DNA of 64,000 nucleotides from Betaproteobacteria bacterium (GCA_016713125.1 JADJPT010000014.1:1-64000); one strand, 5' to 3'. Positions 27,835-37,148 are shown, counted from the first letter of the stretch. Notes: generated by a model from the sequence alone, not told the origin. Program-made: numbers and translations.

Positions 27835-29223
27835 TCAGCACGGCATCTCGGCGCCGCGGCGCGAGTAGTACCACCAGGTGACGACGATGCAGGTCAGGTA
27901 GAAGACGATGAACAGGTAGAGCGCGGCCTGCGGGTTGCCGGTCAGCGCGATCGAAGTGCCGTAGCTCTTGGGAATGAAGAAGCCGCCATAGGCGCCGACC
28001 GCCGAACTGAAGCCCAGCACCGCCGCGCCTTCCTTGTTGGCGTCGCGCACGGCTTCCTCCTGCGCCTGCGCGTTCCCGCCCTGCGCGTCGCGCATGCGCT
28101 CGGTCATGAAGATCACCGGGATCATGCGGAAAGTCGATCCGTTGCCTATGCCGGTGGTCAGGAACAGCACCATGAACATGGCCAGGAAGCCATGGAAGTT
28201 GCCCGCCGAGCCGGCCCCGGGCATGAAGTACAGGACGCCGATCACCGCCAGTGCCATGGCGATGAAGTTCCAGAACGTGACCACCGCGCCGCCGAGCTTG
28301 TCCGAGAGCCAGCCGCCCACCGGCCGGATCAGCGCCCCGACCAGGGGGCCGAGCCAGGCGTAGTTCAGGGCATTGACGCCGGGGAACTGCGACTTGATCA
28401 GCAGCGGGAAGCCGGCGGAGAAGCCGATGAAGGAACCGAAGGTGCCCAGGTACAGCCAGCACATCAGCCAGTTGTGCTTGCGCCTGAAGATCACCGCCTG
28501 CTCGCTGAACGAGGCCTTGGCCGAGGCCAGGTCGTTCATGCCGAACCACGCCGCGAGCACCGAGGCAACGATGAACGGCACCCAGATGTAGCCGGCGTTC
28601 TGCAGCCACATCTGGCGCGTTTCGCCGTCCCTGGCGATGGTCTGCGGTTCGCCGCCCAGCGCACCGAACACACCCGCGGTGATCACCAACGGCACCACGA
28701 ACTGGACGATCGACACGCCAAGGTTCCCCAGCCCGGCATTCAGGCCCAGCGCCGTGCCCTTGTGCGCCTTGGGAAAGAAGAAGCTGATGTTCGACATGCT
28801 GGAGGCAAAGTTGCCGCCGCCGAAGCCGCAGAGCAGGGCCAGCACCACGAAGGTCGAGTAGCTGGTGCTCCTGTCCTGCACGGCCAGGCCGATGCCGATG
28901 GCCGGCAGCAGCAGCGAGGCGGTCGAGATGGCGGTCCAGCGCCGCCCGCCGAACACCGGCACCAGGAACGAGTAGAAGATCCGCAGCGTGGCTCCGCACA
29001 GGGCCGGCAGCGCCGCCAGCCAGAACAGCTGGTCGGTGGAGAACCGGAAGCCCACGTTGGGCAGGTTCACCACCACCACGCTCCAGACCATCCACACCGC
29101 GAAAGCCAGGGTGAGCGCGGGTATCGAGATCCACAGGTTGCGATTGGCGACGCTGTGGCCGCTGCTCGCCCAGAACGCCGAATCCTCGGGATCCCAGCGG
29201 GACAGCACATGGTTGTTGGTCAT
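27835..29223 (-). CDS. narK2: Nitrate/nitrite antiporter, NarK2 type
   Basis: Major facilitator of the nitrate/nitrite porter family, about 12 membrane segments, 462 residues. Nitrate signature regions include GFGGGNFASSMSNISFFFPK and GSFIGFSAGFPLLIKSQFPG. In narK1-narK2 operons the second is usually the nitrate/nitrite exchanger. The start MTNNHVLSRWDPED is preceded by an AG-rich site. Confidence 0.91.
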   Translation of the reverse strand: MTNNHVLSRWDPEDSAFWASSGHSVANRNLWISIPALTLAFAVWMVWSVVVVNLPNVGFRFSTDQLFWLAALPALCGATLRIFYSFLVPVFGGRRWTAISTASLLLPAIGIGLAVQDRSTSYSTFVVLALLCGFGGGNFASSMSNISFFFPKAHKGTALGLNAGLGNLGVSIVQFVVPLVITAGVFGALGGEPQTIARDGETRQMWLQNAGYIWVPFIVASVLAAWFGMNDLASAKASFSEQAVIFRRKHNWLMCWLYLGTFGSFIGFSAGFPLLIKSQFPGVNALNYAWLGPLVGALIRPVGGWLSDKLGGAVVTFWNFIAMALAVIGVLYFMPGAGSAGNFHGFLAMFMVLFLTTGIGNGSTFRMIPVIFMTERMRDAQGGNAQAQEEAVRDANKEGAAVLGFSSAVGAYGGFFIPKSYGTSIALTGNPQAALYLFIVFYLTCIVVTWWYYSRRGAEMPC

Positions 29224-29267
29224 GATCGTGCTCCTGTTCGTTCGATTTGCCGCCGCCGGCCCGGCGC

Positions 29268-30526
29268 TCAGCCGTTCAGGCTGAACGGCTTGGCCTGCGG
29301 GCCCCATACCTCGGTGCGGCGCACCTCGGTCAGTACATCCAGATCAGCGATACCCAGACGATGGCGTACATCAGCATGAAGGCGCTCGAGCGTATGCCGG
29401 TGAGGTCGACCAGCGCCCCGAACATGATGGGAAGCAGGAAGCCGCCCAGGCCACCGGCCAGCCCGACGATGCCGGACACCACGCCGATGTTCTTCGGATA
29501 CTCGTCGGAGATGTACTTGAATACCGAGGCCTTGCCGAAAGCCCAGGCCACGCCCATGACGAACATGAGTGCGGTGAACACCCAGACATTCAGCCCGATG
29601 TGGAAAGTCTTCGGTCCGTCGATGGTGGTGATGGTGAAATCGGTCTGCGGATAGGAAAGCAGGAACAGGCAGATCCAGCTGACCCACAACACCCACCAGG
29701 TGACGCTGTGCGCGCCGTACTTGTCCGACATCCAGCCGCCGATCGCGCGCAACACCCCGCCGGGCAACGAGAAGCAGGCAGCGAGCAGGGCCGCCACGCG
29801 GATGTCCAGGCCGTACTCACCCACGTAGTACTGCACCATCCACAGCGCCAGCGCCACGTAGCCACCGAACACGATGCTGTAGTACTGGCAGTACTTCCAG
29901 ATATTGGGATCCTTGAGTGCCTGCAGCTGCTCGCGCCAGGTGATGTGCGACTCGACCTTGTGGGACGGATCGCTGTAGGTGAAGAACCAGAACAGGATCG
30001 CGGTCACCAGCATGGCGACCGCATAGACCTGCGGCACCAGCTGCCAGCCCAGCGCCACGACGATCACCGGGGCGACGAACTTGTTGACCGCGGCGCCCGA
30101 GTTGCCGGCACCGAAAACGCCCATCGCGAATCCCTGCTGCTCGCGCCTGAACCAGCGCGCCACGTAGGGCGTGCCCACAGAGAAGGAGCCTCCCGCCACG
30201 CCGACGAACAGGCCGAGCACCAGGAAATGCCAGTATTCGGTCGCGTAGCCGATCAGCCAGATCGGCACGACGCAGGAGATCATCAGCAGGAAGAACACGA
30301 TGCGGCCGCCGAACTTGTCGGTCCACATGCCCAGCGGCACGCGGATCAGCGAGCCGGTCAGCACCGGGGTCGCGGTCAACAGGCCGAACTGCGTGGCGTT
30401 CAGGCCCAGGGTCTTCTTGATCGGGATGCCGATCACGCCGAACATCATCCAGATCGCGAAGCACACGGTGAATGCCAGCGTGCTGAACACGACGACCGAG
30501 ATCTGCTGCTGCCTTGTGCTTGCCAT
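29268..30526 (-). CDS. narK1: Nitrate/proton symporter, NarK1 type, 3' frame break
   Basis: First gene of the nar operon, an MFS nitrate transporter with about 12 segments. Motifs are RVPLGMWTDKFGGRIVFFLL and FGAGNSGAAVNKFVAPVIVV. The frame breaks at about 29333: SLIWMY-stop in one frame, LTEVRRTEVWGPQAKPFSLN in the next. LTEVRRTEV is a conserved NarK ending, so one base is missing and the true stop is at 29268 (419 residues). ATG 30526 chosen; an upstream in-frame ATG extends into the regulatory region. Confidence 0.92.
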
Positions 30527-30618
30527 TTTCGTCACCTGCGTCTGGTGGGTTTCGGCGCAGTCTAGGCGTGGCATCGCGGCCGCAATATCCCTCATCCGGG
30601 GGTGGACGACGGGCCAAC

Positions 30619-30634
30619 TACCCAATAGGAGGTA
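30619..30634. promoter_or_regulatory. NarL-type 7-2-7 operator between narK1 and narX
   Basis: TACCCAA, two bases, then GGAGGTA. This matches the NarL consensus TACYYMT-N2-AKRRGTA at 12 of 14 positions. It lies in the 280-base divergent region (30527-30806), 93 bases upstream of the narK1 start and 173 upstream of narX. It fits control of the nar genes by the adjacent NarXL pair. I found no convincing FNR box (TTGAT-N4-ATCAA) in this gap and only a lone TATATT (30758-30763) as possible -10 for narX. Confidence 0.6.
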
Positions 30635-30806
30635 GACGGTTGGCAGTCCGTCCGAGCGTTTCTTCACGACCTGCCGTCACGGGCAGGGAGAGTCGCGCGA
30701 GCCCCACGCCCGCAATGCGGAAATCCAGAGGTATATCCGCAGCGCTTGCGATTTGCGTATATTCGACCATCGTCTGCCGGCGCAGCGCGCCCGCCCGGAG
30801 GTTGCC

Positions 30807-32731
30807 ATGCAGTACCCCACGCAGTTCTGGACCCAGTCGATCCTGGTTCGCATCGGCTTCGCGATGAGCCTGATCGCCATACTGGCGCTGGCCTCCATCT
30901 CTCCAGTTCGACGGTGTTCACCGAACGCTCGGAAGGCAAGGCGGGCGCCATCAACCTGGCCGGGTCGCTGCGCATGCAGTCCTGGCAGCTTGCCTCCAGC
31001 GTGGCCAACGCACAGCTCACCGGGGACGAGCGCAGGAGAATCGTCGAACGCAACGTCGCCGAGTTCGAATCCCGCCTGTCCAACCCCCTGCTGCTTGCCG
31101 GACTGCCGACCGAAGACGCCTCCGCGCTGCGCACAACCTATCGCGAAGTCAGCGCGCAGTGGCGGGACCTGATACGCCCGCGCGCCCTGCAGGCTGCCGA
31201 ATCCCCGGCCGCGGCGAGCACCTCCGCCTTCCTGGCCGAAGTGGCGCCCTTCGTCTCCCGCGTCGACCACCTGGTCGGCCTGCTGGAGGAGGATCTCGAG
31301 GACCGCATACGCACGCTGCGCTTCTACCAGGGGGTGGCGCTGTTCCTGATCGTGTTCGTGATCTTCGCCACCATGTACCTGATGCACACCCAGGTCGTGG
31401 CGCCGCTGGGTGATCTGCTGTCGTGCTCGCGCGCCGTGCGTCGCGGCGAGTTCGACGTGCGTGCCTCGGGCACCGGTGCGGACGAACTCGGCCAGCTGGG
31501 CGAAGCCTTCAACTACATGGTCGAGGATCTGTCGCGCATGTACGCCAACCTGGAGGCACGTGTGGCCGAGAAGACCGAGGCCCTGGAGCAGACGAACCGG
31601 TCCCTGGAACTGCTCTACAACACCACGCGCACGCTGTCCGAACGAACCGTCACCAACGAAACCCTGACCTCGGTGCTGCGCGACGTCGAACGCGTGATCG
31701 GCGTGCAGGCCGGCGTGATCTGCGCGCACGAGGCTGCGCAGGCCAGCGGCTTTCCGATTGCAGCCACGTTGCTCAACGATGACGGGCGGCCTGCGCTGTG
31801 CCAGGAAACGCGTTGCGATACCTGCTTCGCGGCCGGCCATGTCCACGAGCACCATCTGCCTTCCGGCGGCCGCATGCTGTCGGTGCCACTGGTCGAAGCC
31901 GGCCACACCTACGGGGTGATGCCTCTTGCGTTGGCGCCCGGCGACCACCTCGAACCCTGGCAGATGAAACTCGCCGAAGCCGTAGGCAGCCACATCGGCG
32001 CCGCACTGGCGACCTCGCGCCGCGCCGAAGAACGCCATCGTCTGGCACTGCTCGAGGAACGATCGGTGATCGCACGCGAGCTGCACGACTCGCTTGCCCA
32101 GTCCCTGTCCTATCTGAAAATCCAGGTCACCCGTCTGCAGGCCATGCTGGGCCGCGATCCCGCCCGTCCGGAAGCCGACGCCGTCGTCGAGGAGCTGAAA
32201 GCCGGCCTGGCCAACGCCTACCGCCAGCTGCGCGAACTGCTCACCACCTTCCGACTGCGCATCGAGGGACGCGGCCTGGACACCGCGCTGCAGGACACGG
32301 TGCAGGAGTTCGCACAGCGTTGCGGCGTGGCGATACGTCTGGACAATCGCCTGTCCGGCGTCGAACTGGCCGCCAACGAGGAGATCCACGTGCTGCAGGT
32401 GATCCGCGAGGCGCTGTCCAACGTGGAGCATCACGCCAAGGCGAGTCACGTCGACATCGCATTGTGGCTGGCGCCGGGCAACCGCTTGCGCGTGCGCGTC
32501 GAGGACGATGGCAGTGGCATAGGCGAGGCGCTCTCTCCCACGCACCACTACGGGCTGACCATCATGCGCGACCGCGCCGCGAGCCTGCACGGCACGCTGA
32601 ACGTCGCGCGCAGGGCCCAGGGCGGCACCTGCGTCGAACTCGAGTTCGCCCCGGCCACGCCGTTCGGCGAAGCCTCCGCCACACTGCAGGCCGGCACACG
32701 AGCACCGCGACTGCGACCAGCACGCTGCTGA
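30807..32731 (+). CDS. narX: Nitrate/nitrite sensor histidine kinase NarX, frame broken near 5' end
   Basis: Membrane sensor kinase. Two membrane segments bracket a periplasmic nitrate-sensor domain (GKAGAINLAGSLRMQSWQLA is the P-box-like region). HAMP, a GAF-like region with several Cys, HisKA_3 (RELHDSLAQSLSYLKIQVTR) and HATPase_c (EALSNVEHHAKASHVDI, EDDGSGIGEAL) follow. The frame breaks near 30898-30903: MQYPT to ALASI, then SSSTVFTERSEGKAG; one base is missing. As written the gene runs to 32731. If base 32699 were T it would stop at 32699-32701 (TGA), overlapping the narL start. CGGAGG lies 6 bases before the ATG. Confidence 0.92.
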
Positions 32732-33357
32732 TCATCGACGACCATCCGCTGTTTCGGCGCGGCGTCACGCAGTTGCTGGAACTGGATCCATCCCTCGCGC
32801 TGGTCGGCGAGGCCTCGTCGGGGGAGGACGGCGCCAGACTGGTCGCCGAGCGCGACCCGGACCTGGTGTTGCTCGATCTGAACATGAAGGGCATGAGCGG
32901 CATCGATACGCTGAAACGCCTGCGTGCGGAAGGTTGCACGGCGCGCGTCGTCATGCTCACGGTGTCGGACAGCCCTGACGATCTGGTGGCCGCCATACGG
33001 GCGGGAGCCGACGGCTACCTGCTCAAGGACATGGAGCCCGAGCAGTTGCTGGCGCGCATCCGGGAGGCGCTGTTCGGCCGCATGGTGATCAGCGACAACC
33101 TGGCCGGTGTACTGGCTCAGGCATTGCGCAGCGAGGCGCAGGCCGCCAGCCGCGATGCCGGCGAGCTTACCGACAGGGAACGCGACATCCTCGCCTGCCT
33201 GGCCACCGGCATGAGCAACAAGCTGGTCGCACGCGAGCTCGACATCGCCGAGGGCACGGTCAAGGTGCACGTCAAACACCTGCTCCGGAAGATGAAGTTT
33301 CGCTCCCGTGTGGAAGCCGCCGTGTGGGCGGTGCAGCACGGCCTGAAACGCGATTGA
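32698..33357 (+). CDS. narL: Nitrate response regulator NarL
   Basis: LuxR-type response regulator, 219 residues. The receiver has LLIIDDHPLFRRG, the phospho-Asp in DLVLLDLNMKGMSGIDTLKR and the Lys in GYLLKDMEPEQLL. The HTH is LTDRERDILACLATGMSNK and EGTVKVHVKHLLRKM. No ATG, GTG or TTG precedes it in frame. The expected MSTATATSTLLIIDD start reads ACG at 32698. A single C-to-T change at 32699 would create both the ATG and the narX stop (ATGA). It follows narX and would act at the 7-2-7 site nearby. Confidence 0.93.
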   Translation, partial: TSTATATSTLLIIDDHPLFRRGVTQLLELDPSLALVGEASSGEDGARLVAERDPDLVLLDLNMKGMSGIDTLKRLRAEGCTARVVMLTVSDSPDDLVAAIRAGADGYLLKDMEPEQLLARIREALFGRMVISDNLAGVLAQALRSEAQAASRDAGELTDRERDILACLATGMSNKLVARELDIAEGTVKVHVKHLLRKMKFRSRVEAAVWAVQHGLKRD

Positions 33358-33412
33358 GCCGGTTGCGTTCCCGCCGGCCTGCCCCTAACCTAGGCTCGAA
33401 GGAGGGGGCGCA

Positions 33413-34825
33413 ATGGCGGAAACCATCCAGGTTCCGGCGTGGCTGTTCATCGTCGTGGCGGGTCTGGCGATCTGGGCGATCCTCGAGCATCTGATCCTGC
33501 CCGGACTGCGCTTCGTTGCCTCGTCCAGCGCCGAGAAGCTGGTCGAGGACGTTTCCGCCCGCCTGCACATCGCCATCCGCCCCTGGCAGCGCACGCGCCG
33601 GCGCGTGCTGATCGAACGCCTGCTGTACGACCACAAGCTGCAGGACGTGATCGCGGCGCACGCCAAGGCGAACAAGCTGCCGCGCGAGGTTTCCTCGGCC
33701 ATCGTCGAGCGCTATGTGCGCGAGATCGTGCCGGCCTTCAATGCCTACCTGTACTTTCGAATCGGTTACTGGCTGAGCCGTCGCGTTGCGCAGACCCTGT
33801 ATCGCGTTCGACTGGGCTACGTCGATGCGCAGGGTCTGGCGGCCATCGATCCGAATGCCACCGTGGTGTTCGTCATGAACCATCGCTCCAACATGGACTA
33901 CGTGCTGGCCGGATACCTGGCCGCTGACCAGGCCGCACTCTCCTACGCGGTCGGCGAATGGGCGCGCATCTGGCCGCTTTCGCACCTGATCCGCTCCATG
34001 GGCGCGTACTTCGTGCGACGCAACTCCAAGGACGAGCTGTATCGCAAGGTGCTCGAGCGCTACATCACCATGGCCACCGTGGCCGGCGTTCCGCAGGCGG
34101 TGTTCCCGGAAGGCGGACTGACGCGCGACGGCCGCATGCGCGAGCCACGCCTGGGCGTGCTCGACTACATGCTGCGCGGATTTCGCGCCGACGGCGAGCG
34201 CGACGTGGTGTTCATCCCGCTGGGCATCAACTACGATCGCGTGCTCGAGGATCGCACCCTGCTGCGCTCCGTCGACCCGCAGGCCGGGCGCGTGGGCCGT
34301 GCACGCGCGCTCGGCAATACCATCGCCTTCGTGGGCCGCAACCTGCGACTGATGCTGAAGAGCCGCTGGTACCGCTTCGGCTACGCGTGCGTGAACTTCG
34401 GATCGCCGGTTTCCATGCGAGCCTACTGCCGCGAGCGCGGCTTCGACTTTCCGCGCCTGACGAACGAAGAGCGCCGCGCGCGCATGGCCGAGTTCGGCGC
34501 GCACCTGATGAACGCAGTGGGCGGCGTGGTGCCCGTCCTGCCGGTGCCGTTGATGGCTGCGGTGTTCGTGCGCAATCCCGGGCGCGCCCTGGCCGGCCTG
34601 GAGATCAAGGCCCAGGTCGAGCGTCTGCTGGCAAGGCTGGACGCCGGTGGCGCACACGTCTACGTGCCGCGCCGCGACCTCGACTATGCGCTGGATGCCG
34701 GACTGCGCATGCTCACGCTGCGTCACCTGGTCGATGAGAATGACGGCCTGTACACGGCGCGCGCCGCCGAGACCGCGTTGCTTGCCTATTACGCAAATTC
34801 GATCGAACACCTGCTGCGGGACTGA
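33413..34825 (+). CDS. PlsB-like 1-acyltransferase
   Basis: 470-residue membrane acyltransferase with the PlsC/PlsB catalytic blocks: NHRSNMDYVL (HX4D) near residue 160, FVRRNSKDELYRKVLERYI and FPEGGLTRDG. One N-terminal membrane segment (WLFIVVAGLAIWAILEHLIL). It probably acylates glycerol 3-phosphate or a related lipid at the inner membrane. It is shorter than E. coli PlsB (about 800) and resembles other proteobacterial PlsB-like proteins of this size. AGGAGG lies about 10 bases before the ATG. Same direction as narL, 55 bases downstream. Confidence 0.83.
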   Translation: MAETIQVPAWLFIVVAGLAIWAILEHLILPGLRFVASSSAEKLVEDVSARLHIAIRPWQRTRRRVLIERLLYDHKLQDVIAAHAKANKLPREVSSAIVERYVREIVPAFNAYLYFRIGYWLSRRVAQTLYRVRLGYVDAQGLAAIDPNATVVFVMNHRSNMDYVLAGYLAADQAALSYAVGEWARIWPLSHLIRSMGAYFVRRNSKDELYRKVLERYITMATVAGVPQAVFPEGGLTRDGRMREPRLGVLDYMLRGFRADGERDVVFIPLGINYDRVLEDRTLLRSVDPQAGRVGRARALGNTIAFVGRNLRLMLKSRWYRFGYACVNFGSPVSMRAYCRERGFDFPRLTNEERRARMAEFGAHLMNAVGGVVPVLPVPLMAAVFVRNPGRALAGLEIKAQVERLLARLDAGGAHVYVPRRDLDYALDAGLRMLTLRHLVDENDGLYTARAAETALLAYYANSIEHLLRD

Positions 34826-34891
34826 GCGACCCGGGCAACCGAGCGTCGTGGTGCATTGCTAGAATCCCGGCTTACCGCAATCTCCAGACCC

Positions 34892-36184
34892 ATGCCTCCA
34901 GTGCATCCCCCTTCCCCGCCCGATCCGGCCGGTCGCAATATCGCCCCCCGAGTCGCTGCGGACGCCGGCGATCCGCCATTGGTGCGCGCCTTCGCCCGTC
35001 AGGTGGCGGTCATCACCCTGCCGGCGTGGCTGATGCTCGCCACCATTGCCGCGCTGGTCGCCGGGGCGATCACCTGGAGCTTCGCCGGCACCCTGCCGAC
35101 GAAGATCGCCGGCAACTGCATACTGATGGACACCGGCGGCGTGGCGGAAATCGCCTCGCCGGGTACCGGTCGCCTGAACGACATCCTGGTGCAGCCCGGC
35201 GACCTGGTGCGTGCCGGACAGACGATCGGCAGCGTCGCTCAACCCGATCTTGATGAGCGCATCCGGCGCGCCCGCGCGCGCCTCGGCGAACTCGAGGCAC
35301 GCGCGGGCGAGATCGCCACCCTGTCCAAGCGCGGGCTGGCGCTCAACGACGACGTGCTCGCGCAGCGCCGCGACTTCCTGACCCGCCAGTTCGAACTCGC
35401 CCGCGCCCGCGTGCGCATCGCCGAAGAGCACGACGCCACGCAGAAGCAATTGCTGACACAGGGTCTGGTGACGCACCGCAGTGTCGAAGACGCCGGGCGC
35501 GAGGTGCGCGCCGCGATCCTCGCGGCCTCCGATCTGGAGCGGCAGATCGCCGAATTGCCGCGCGGACGCACCGACGTCCTCAAGCGGGAGGCGGACGAGC
35601 GTGCCGGGGTGCAACTGGAGTTCACCGAAGCGCGCCGCGAACTCGCCTTCCTTGAGGGGGAGCGTGAGCGAGGGACCTCCATCATCAGCCCCTACGAAGG
35701 CAAGGTCATCGAGGTGAAGGCCGGCCGCGGCATGCTGGTGCAAAAGGATGCGCCGGTGCTGGCTTTGGAACGCTCGGCTGGCGCCGCCGCTTCCAGACTG
35801 GAGGCGGTGATGTACGTCGCCTCCAGCGAGGGGAAGAAGATACTGCCGGGCGCCGAGGTGCATCTGTCGCCCGCCACCGTGAGGCGCGAGGAACACGGCC
35901 ACGTGATCGGCCGCGTACGCTTCGTTTCGGACTACCCATCGACCCCGCAGTCTCTGCTCGCCACCCTGGGCAACGAGGAACTGGCCCGCGACCTGGCCGG
36001 CGTCGCTGCACCGTTCGAACTGCGTATAGAGATGCCGACCGATGCGAGCGGCGGCCACCGCTGGTCGCGCGGCGGAAACCCTCCCGCGCTGCGCGCGGGC
36101 ACGCTGTGCGCCGGCCAGGTCATGATCAGGCGCGAGCGGCCGATCGGCTTCGTGATCCCCGCCCTGCGGCACGAATCGCGCTGA
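34892..36184 (+). CDS. HlyD-type secretion adaptor, NHLM family, first copy
   Basis: 430-residue membrane fusion protein. One membrane segment (WLMLATIAALVAGAITWSFA), then barrel-sandwich halves with a long coiled coil between (residues about 125-255). The half-motifs are GGVAEIASPGTGRLNDILVQ and YEGKVIEVKAGRGMLVQKDA. It parallels the second adaptor at 42326-43603 (GGVAEIAAGAAGQVAS, YAGRVIEVKAQNGSNV), so both belong to the NHLM-type adaptor family. It converges on the Lys-rich cargo gene from the other side, separated by terminators. It probably serves the same exporter; this is inferred from position and likeness. Confidence 0.84.
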   Translation: MPPVHPPSPPDPAGRNIAPRVAADAGDPPLVRAFARQVAVITLPAWLMLATIAALVAGAITWSFAGTLPTKIAGNCILMDTGGVAEIASPGTGRLNDILVQPGDLVRAGQTIGSVAQPDLDERIRRARARLGELEARAGEIATLSKRGLALNDDVLAQRRDFLTRQFELARARVRIAEEHDATQKQLLTQGLVTHRSVEDAGREVRAAILAASDLERQIAELPRGRTDVLKREADERAGVQLEFTEARRELAFLEGERERGTSIISPYEGKVIEVKAGRGMLVQKDAPVLALERSAGAAASRLEAVMYVASSEGKKILPGAEVHLSPATVRREEHGHVIGRVRFVSDYPSTPQSLLATLGNEELARDLAGVAAPFELRIEMPTDASGGHRWSRGGNPPALRAGTLCAGQVMIRRERPIGFVIPALRHESR

Positions 36185-36200
36185 GCCGCTCCTGAAACAA

Positions 36201-36234
36201 GAAAGCCGGGCGATCTTTCGATCGTCCGGCTTTC
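36201..36234. terminator. Strong hairpin between the HlyD gene and the Lys-rich cargo gene
   Basis: Arms GAAAGCCGGGCGATC and GATCGTCCGGCTTTC pair over 15 bases with one G-U wobble around a TTTC loop. On the minus strand the hairpin is followed by TTGTTTC, so it best ends the cargo transcript. On the plus strand it lies 16 bases after the adaptor stop. It is likely a bidirectional terminator. Confidence 0.8.
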
Positions 36235-36241
36235 GAACTGC

Positions 36242-36261
36242 ATCCCGTCCGCAGACGGGAT
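36242..36261. terminator. Second hairpin just past the Lys-rich cargo stop
   Basis: ATCCCGTC and GACGGGAT form a perfect 8-base stem with loop CGCA, 8 bases beyond the cargo stop codon on the minus strand. With the larger hairpin next to it, it makes a tandem terminator region between convergent genes. Confidence 0.6.
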
Positions 36262-36268
36262 CTTCAGA

Positions 36269-37022
36269 TCAGGGTCGGCCGCCCTTCGGCCCGGACTTCA
36301 GCTTGTCCTTCAGCTTGTCCTTAAGGCCGCCCTGCTTGCCGCCTTTGTCCTTGCCGCCCTTCTTATCCTTGCCGCCCTTGTCCTTGCCACCCTTCTTGTC
36401 CTTACCGCCCTTGTCCTTGCCACCCTTCTTGTCCTTGCCGCCCTTGTCCTTGCCGCCCTTCTTGTCCTTGCCGCCCTTGTCCTTGCCGCCCTTCTTGTCC
36501 TTCCCGCCCTTCTTGTCTTTCCCGCCCTTCTTGTCCTTATGCTTGTCCTTGTACTTCTTCAGCTTCTCCTTCTGCTTCTTCTTGTCCTTGTTGTCCTTCT
36601 GCTTCTTCTTGTCCTTATCCTTCTGCTTCTTCTTGTCCTTGCCGTCCTTATGTTTCTTCTTGTCCTTTTCCTTCTGCTGCTTGAGCTTGTCCTTCAGCTT
36701 CTTGTCCTTATCTTTATGCTTCTGCTTATCCTTATGCTTCTTGTCCTTCTCTTTCTGCTTCTTGTCCTTGTCCTTCTGCTGCTTGAGCTTATCCTTCAGC
36801 TTCTTGTCCTTCTCCTTCTGCTTGTCCTTGGACTTTGTCCTTCGACTTGTCCTTGGACTTGTCCTTCGACTTGTCCTTGGAGGCGCCGTCCTTGTCGCCC
36901 CCCATCATGAAGATCTTCGGCTTGTCGCCGGCTGCACCGCCGGAAACCTGCTCGAGTTCGGCATCGTCCAGCTCGCCCGACTGCCGCCCCTGATTGCTCC
37001 TGCTGCCCGGATCTTTGGCCAT
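36269..37022 (-). CDS. Double-glycine leader peptide with Lys/Asp/Gly repeat core, putative NHLM export cargo, one frame break
   Basis: I recognise no family for the core. The start MAKDPGSRSNQGRQ leads to GELDDAELEQVSGG, a textbook double-glycine leader (L-12, E-8, L-7, V-4, GG at residues 28-29), implying cleavage after residue 29 by a C39 peptidase. The rest is a polyampholyte: residues 50-161 are KDK/KQKEKDKK runs and residues 162-232 are GGKDKK/GGKDK repeats. My count of the restored 250 residues is about 103 Lys, 42 Asp and 39 Gly, strongly net basic, with no Cys after the leader. As written, an AAA at 36834-36832 (plus-strand TTT) shifts the frame and gives a 77-residue product. Removing one A restores the long frame to the TGA at 36269. 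GGGGGA precedes the ATG. It lies 126 bases downstream of two NHLM ABC transporters. Confidence 0.8.
36326..36538 (-). repeat. GGKDKK / GGKDK tandem repeat inside the cargo gene
   Basis: About 13 Gly-Gly pairs spaced 5 or 6 residues apart by KDK or KDKK, with synonymous variation (GGC/GGT/GGG, AAG/AAA, GAC/GAT). The protein repeat is therefore under selection, not a fresh slippage tract. A separate longer duplication is upstream: residues 71-88 (KDKKLKDKLKQQKDKDKK) recur at 105-122 with one D-to-E change, a 34-residue period. Confidence 0.9.
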
Positions 37023-37029
37023 TTTTGTA

Positions 37030-37095
37030 TCCCCCGAAAGTGAACGCACCGGCCCCGAGCCGGCAACTTGTAAATCATAGAACGAAACTGCCGTC
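37030..37095 (-). promoter_or_regulatory. Possible promoter and RBS for the cargo gene
   Basis: The 126 bases between the ABC transporter stop and the cargo ATG contain TATGAT (minus strand, about 37076-37081) with TTGCGG 15 bases upstream, a poor but possible sigma-70 pair. GGGGGA sits about 8 bases before the ATG. A CCTCC/GGGAGG hairpin near the transporter stop (about 37120-37140) may attenuate read-through. All of this is tentative. Confidence 0.3.
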
Positions 37096-37148
37096 CGCAA
37101 CGTGACAAAACGCACAACCTCCCTGATGCAAGGAGGGACTGCCAGCAC

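Noticed and set aside
36290..36830. Repeats as a CRISPR array or non-coding satellite
   Set aside because: Unit length is 15-18 bases with no spacers, and the variation is synonymous within an open frame behind a GG leader. It is a coding repeat.
36303..37043. Open frame on the plus strand encoding a Leu/Ser/Pro/Phe-rich protein
   Set aside because: It is the antisense of the Lys-rich repeat gene; AAG/GAC repeats read backward give Leu/Ser/Val codons. It has no leader, no RBS and no family.
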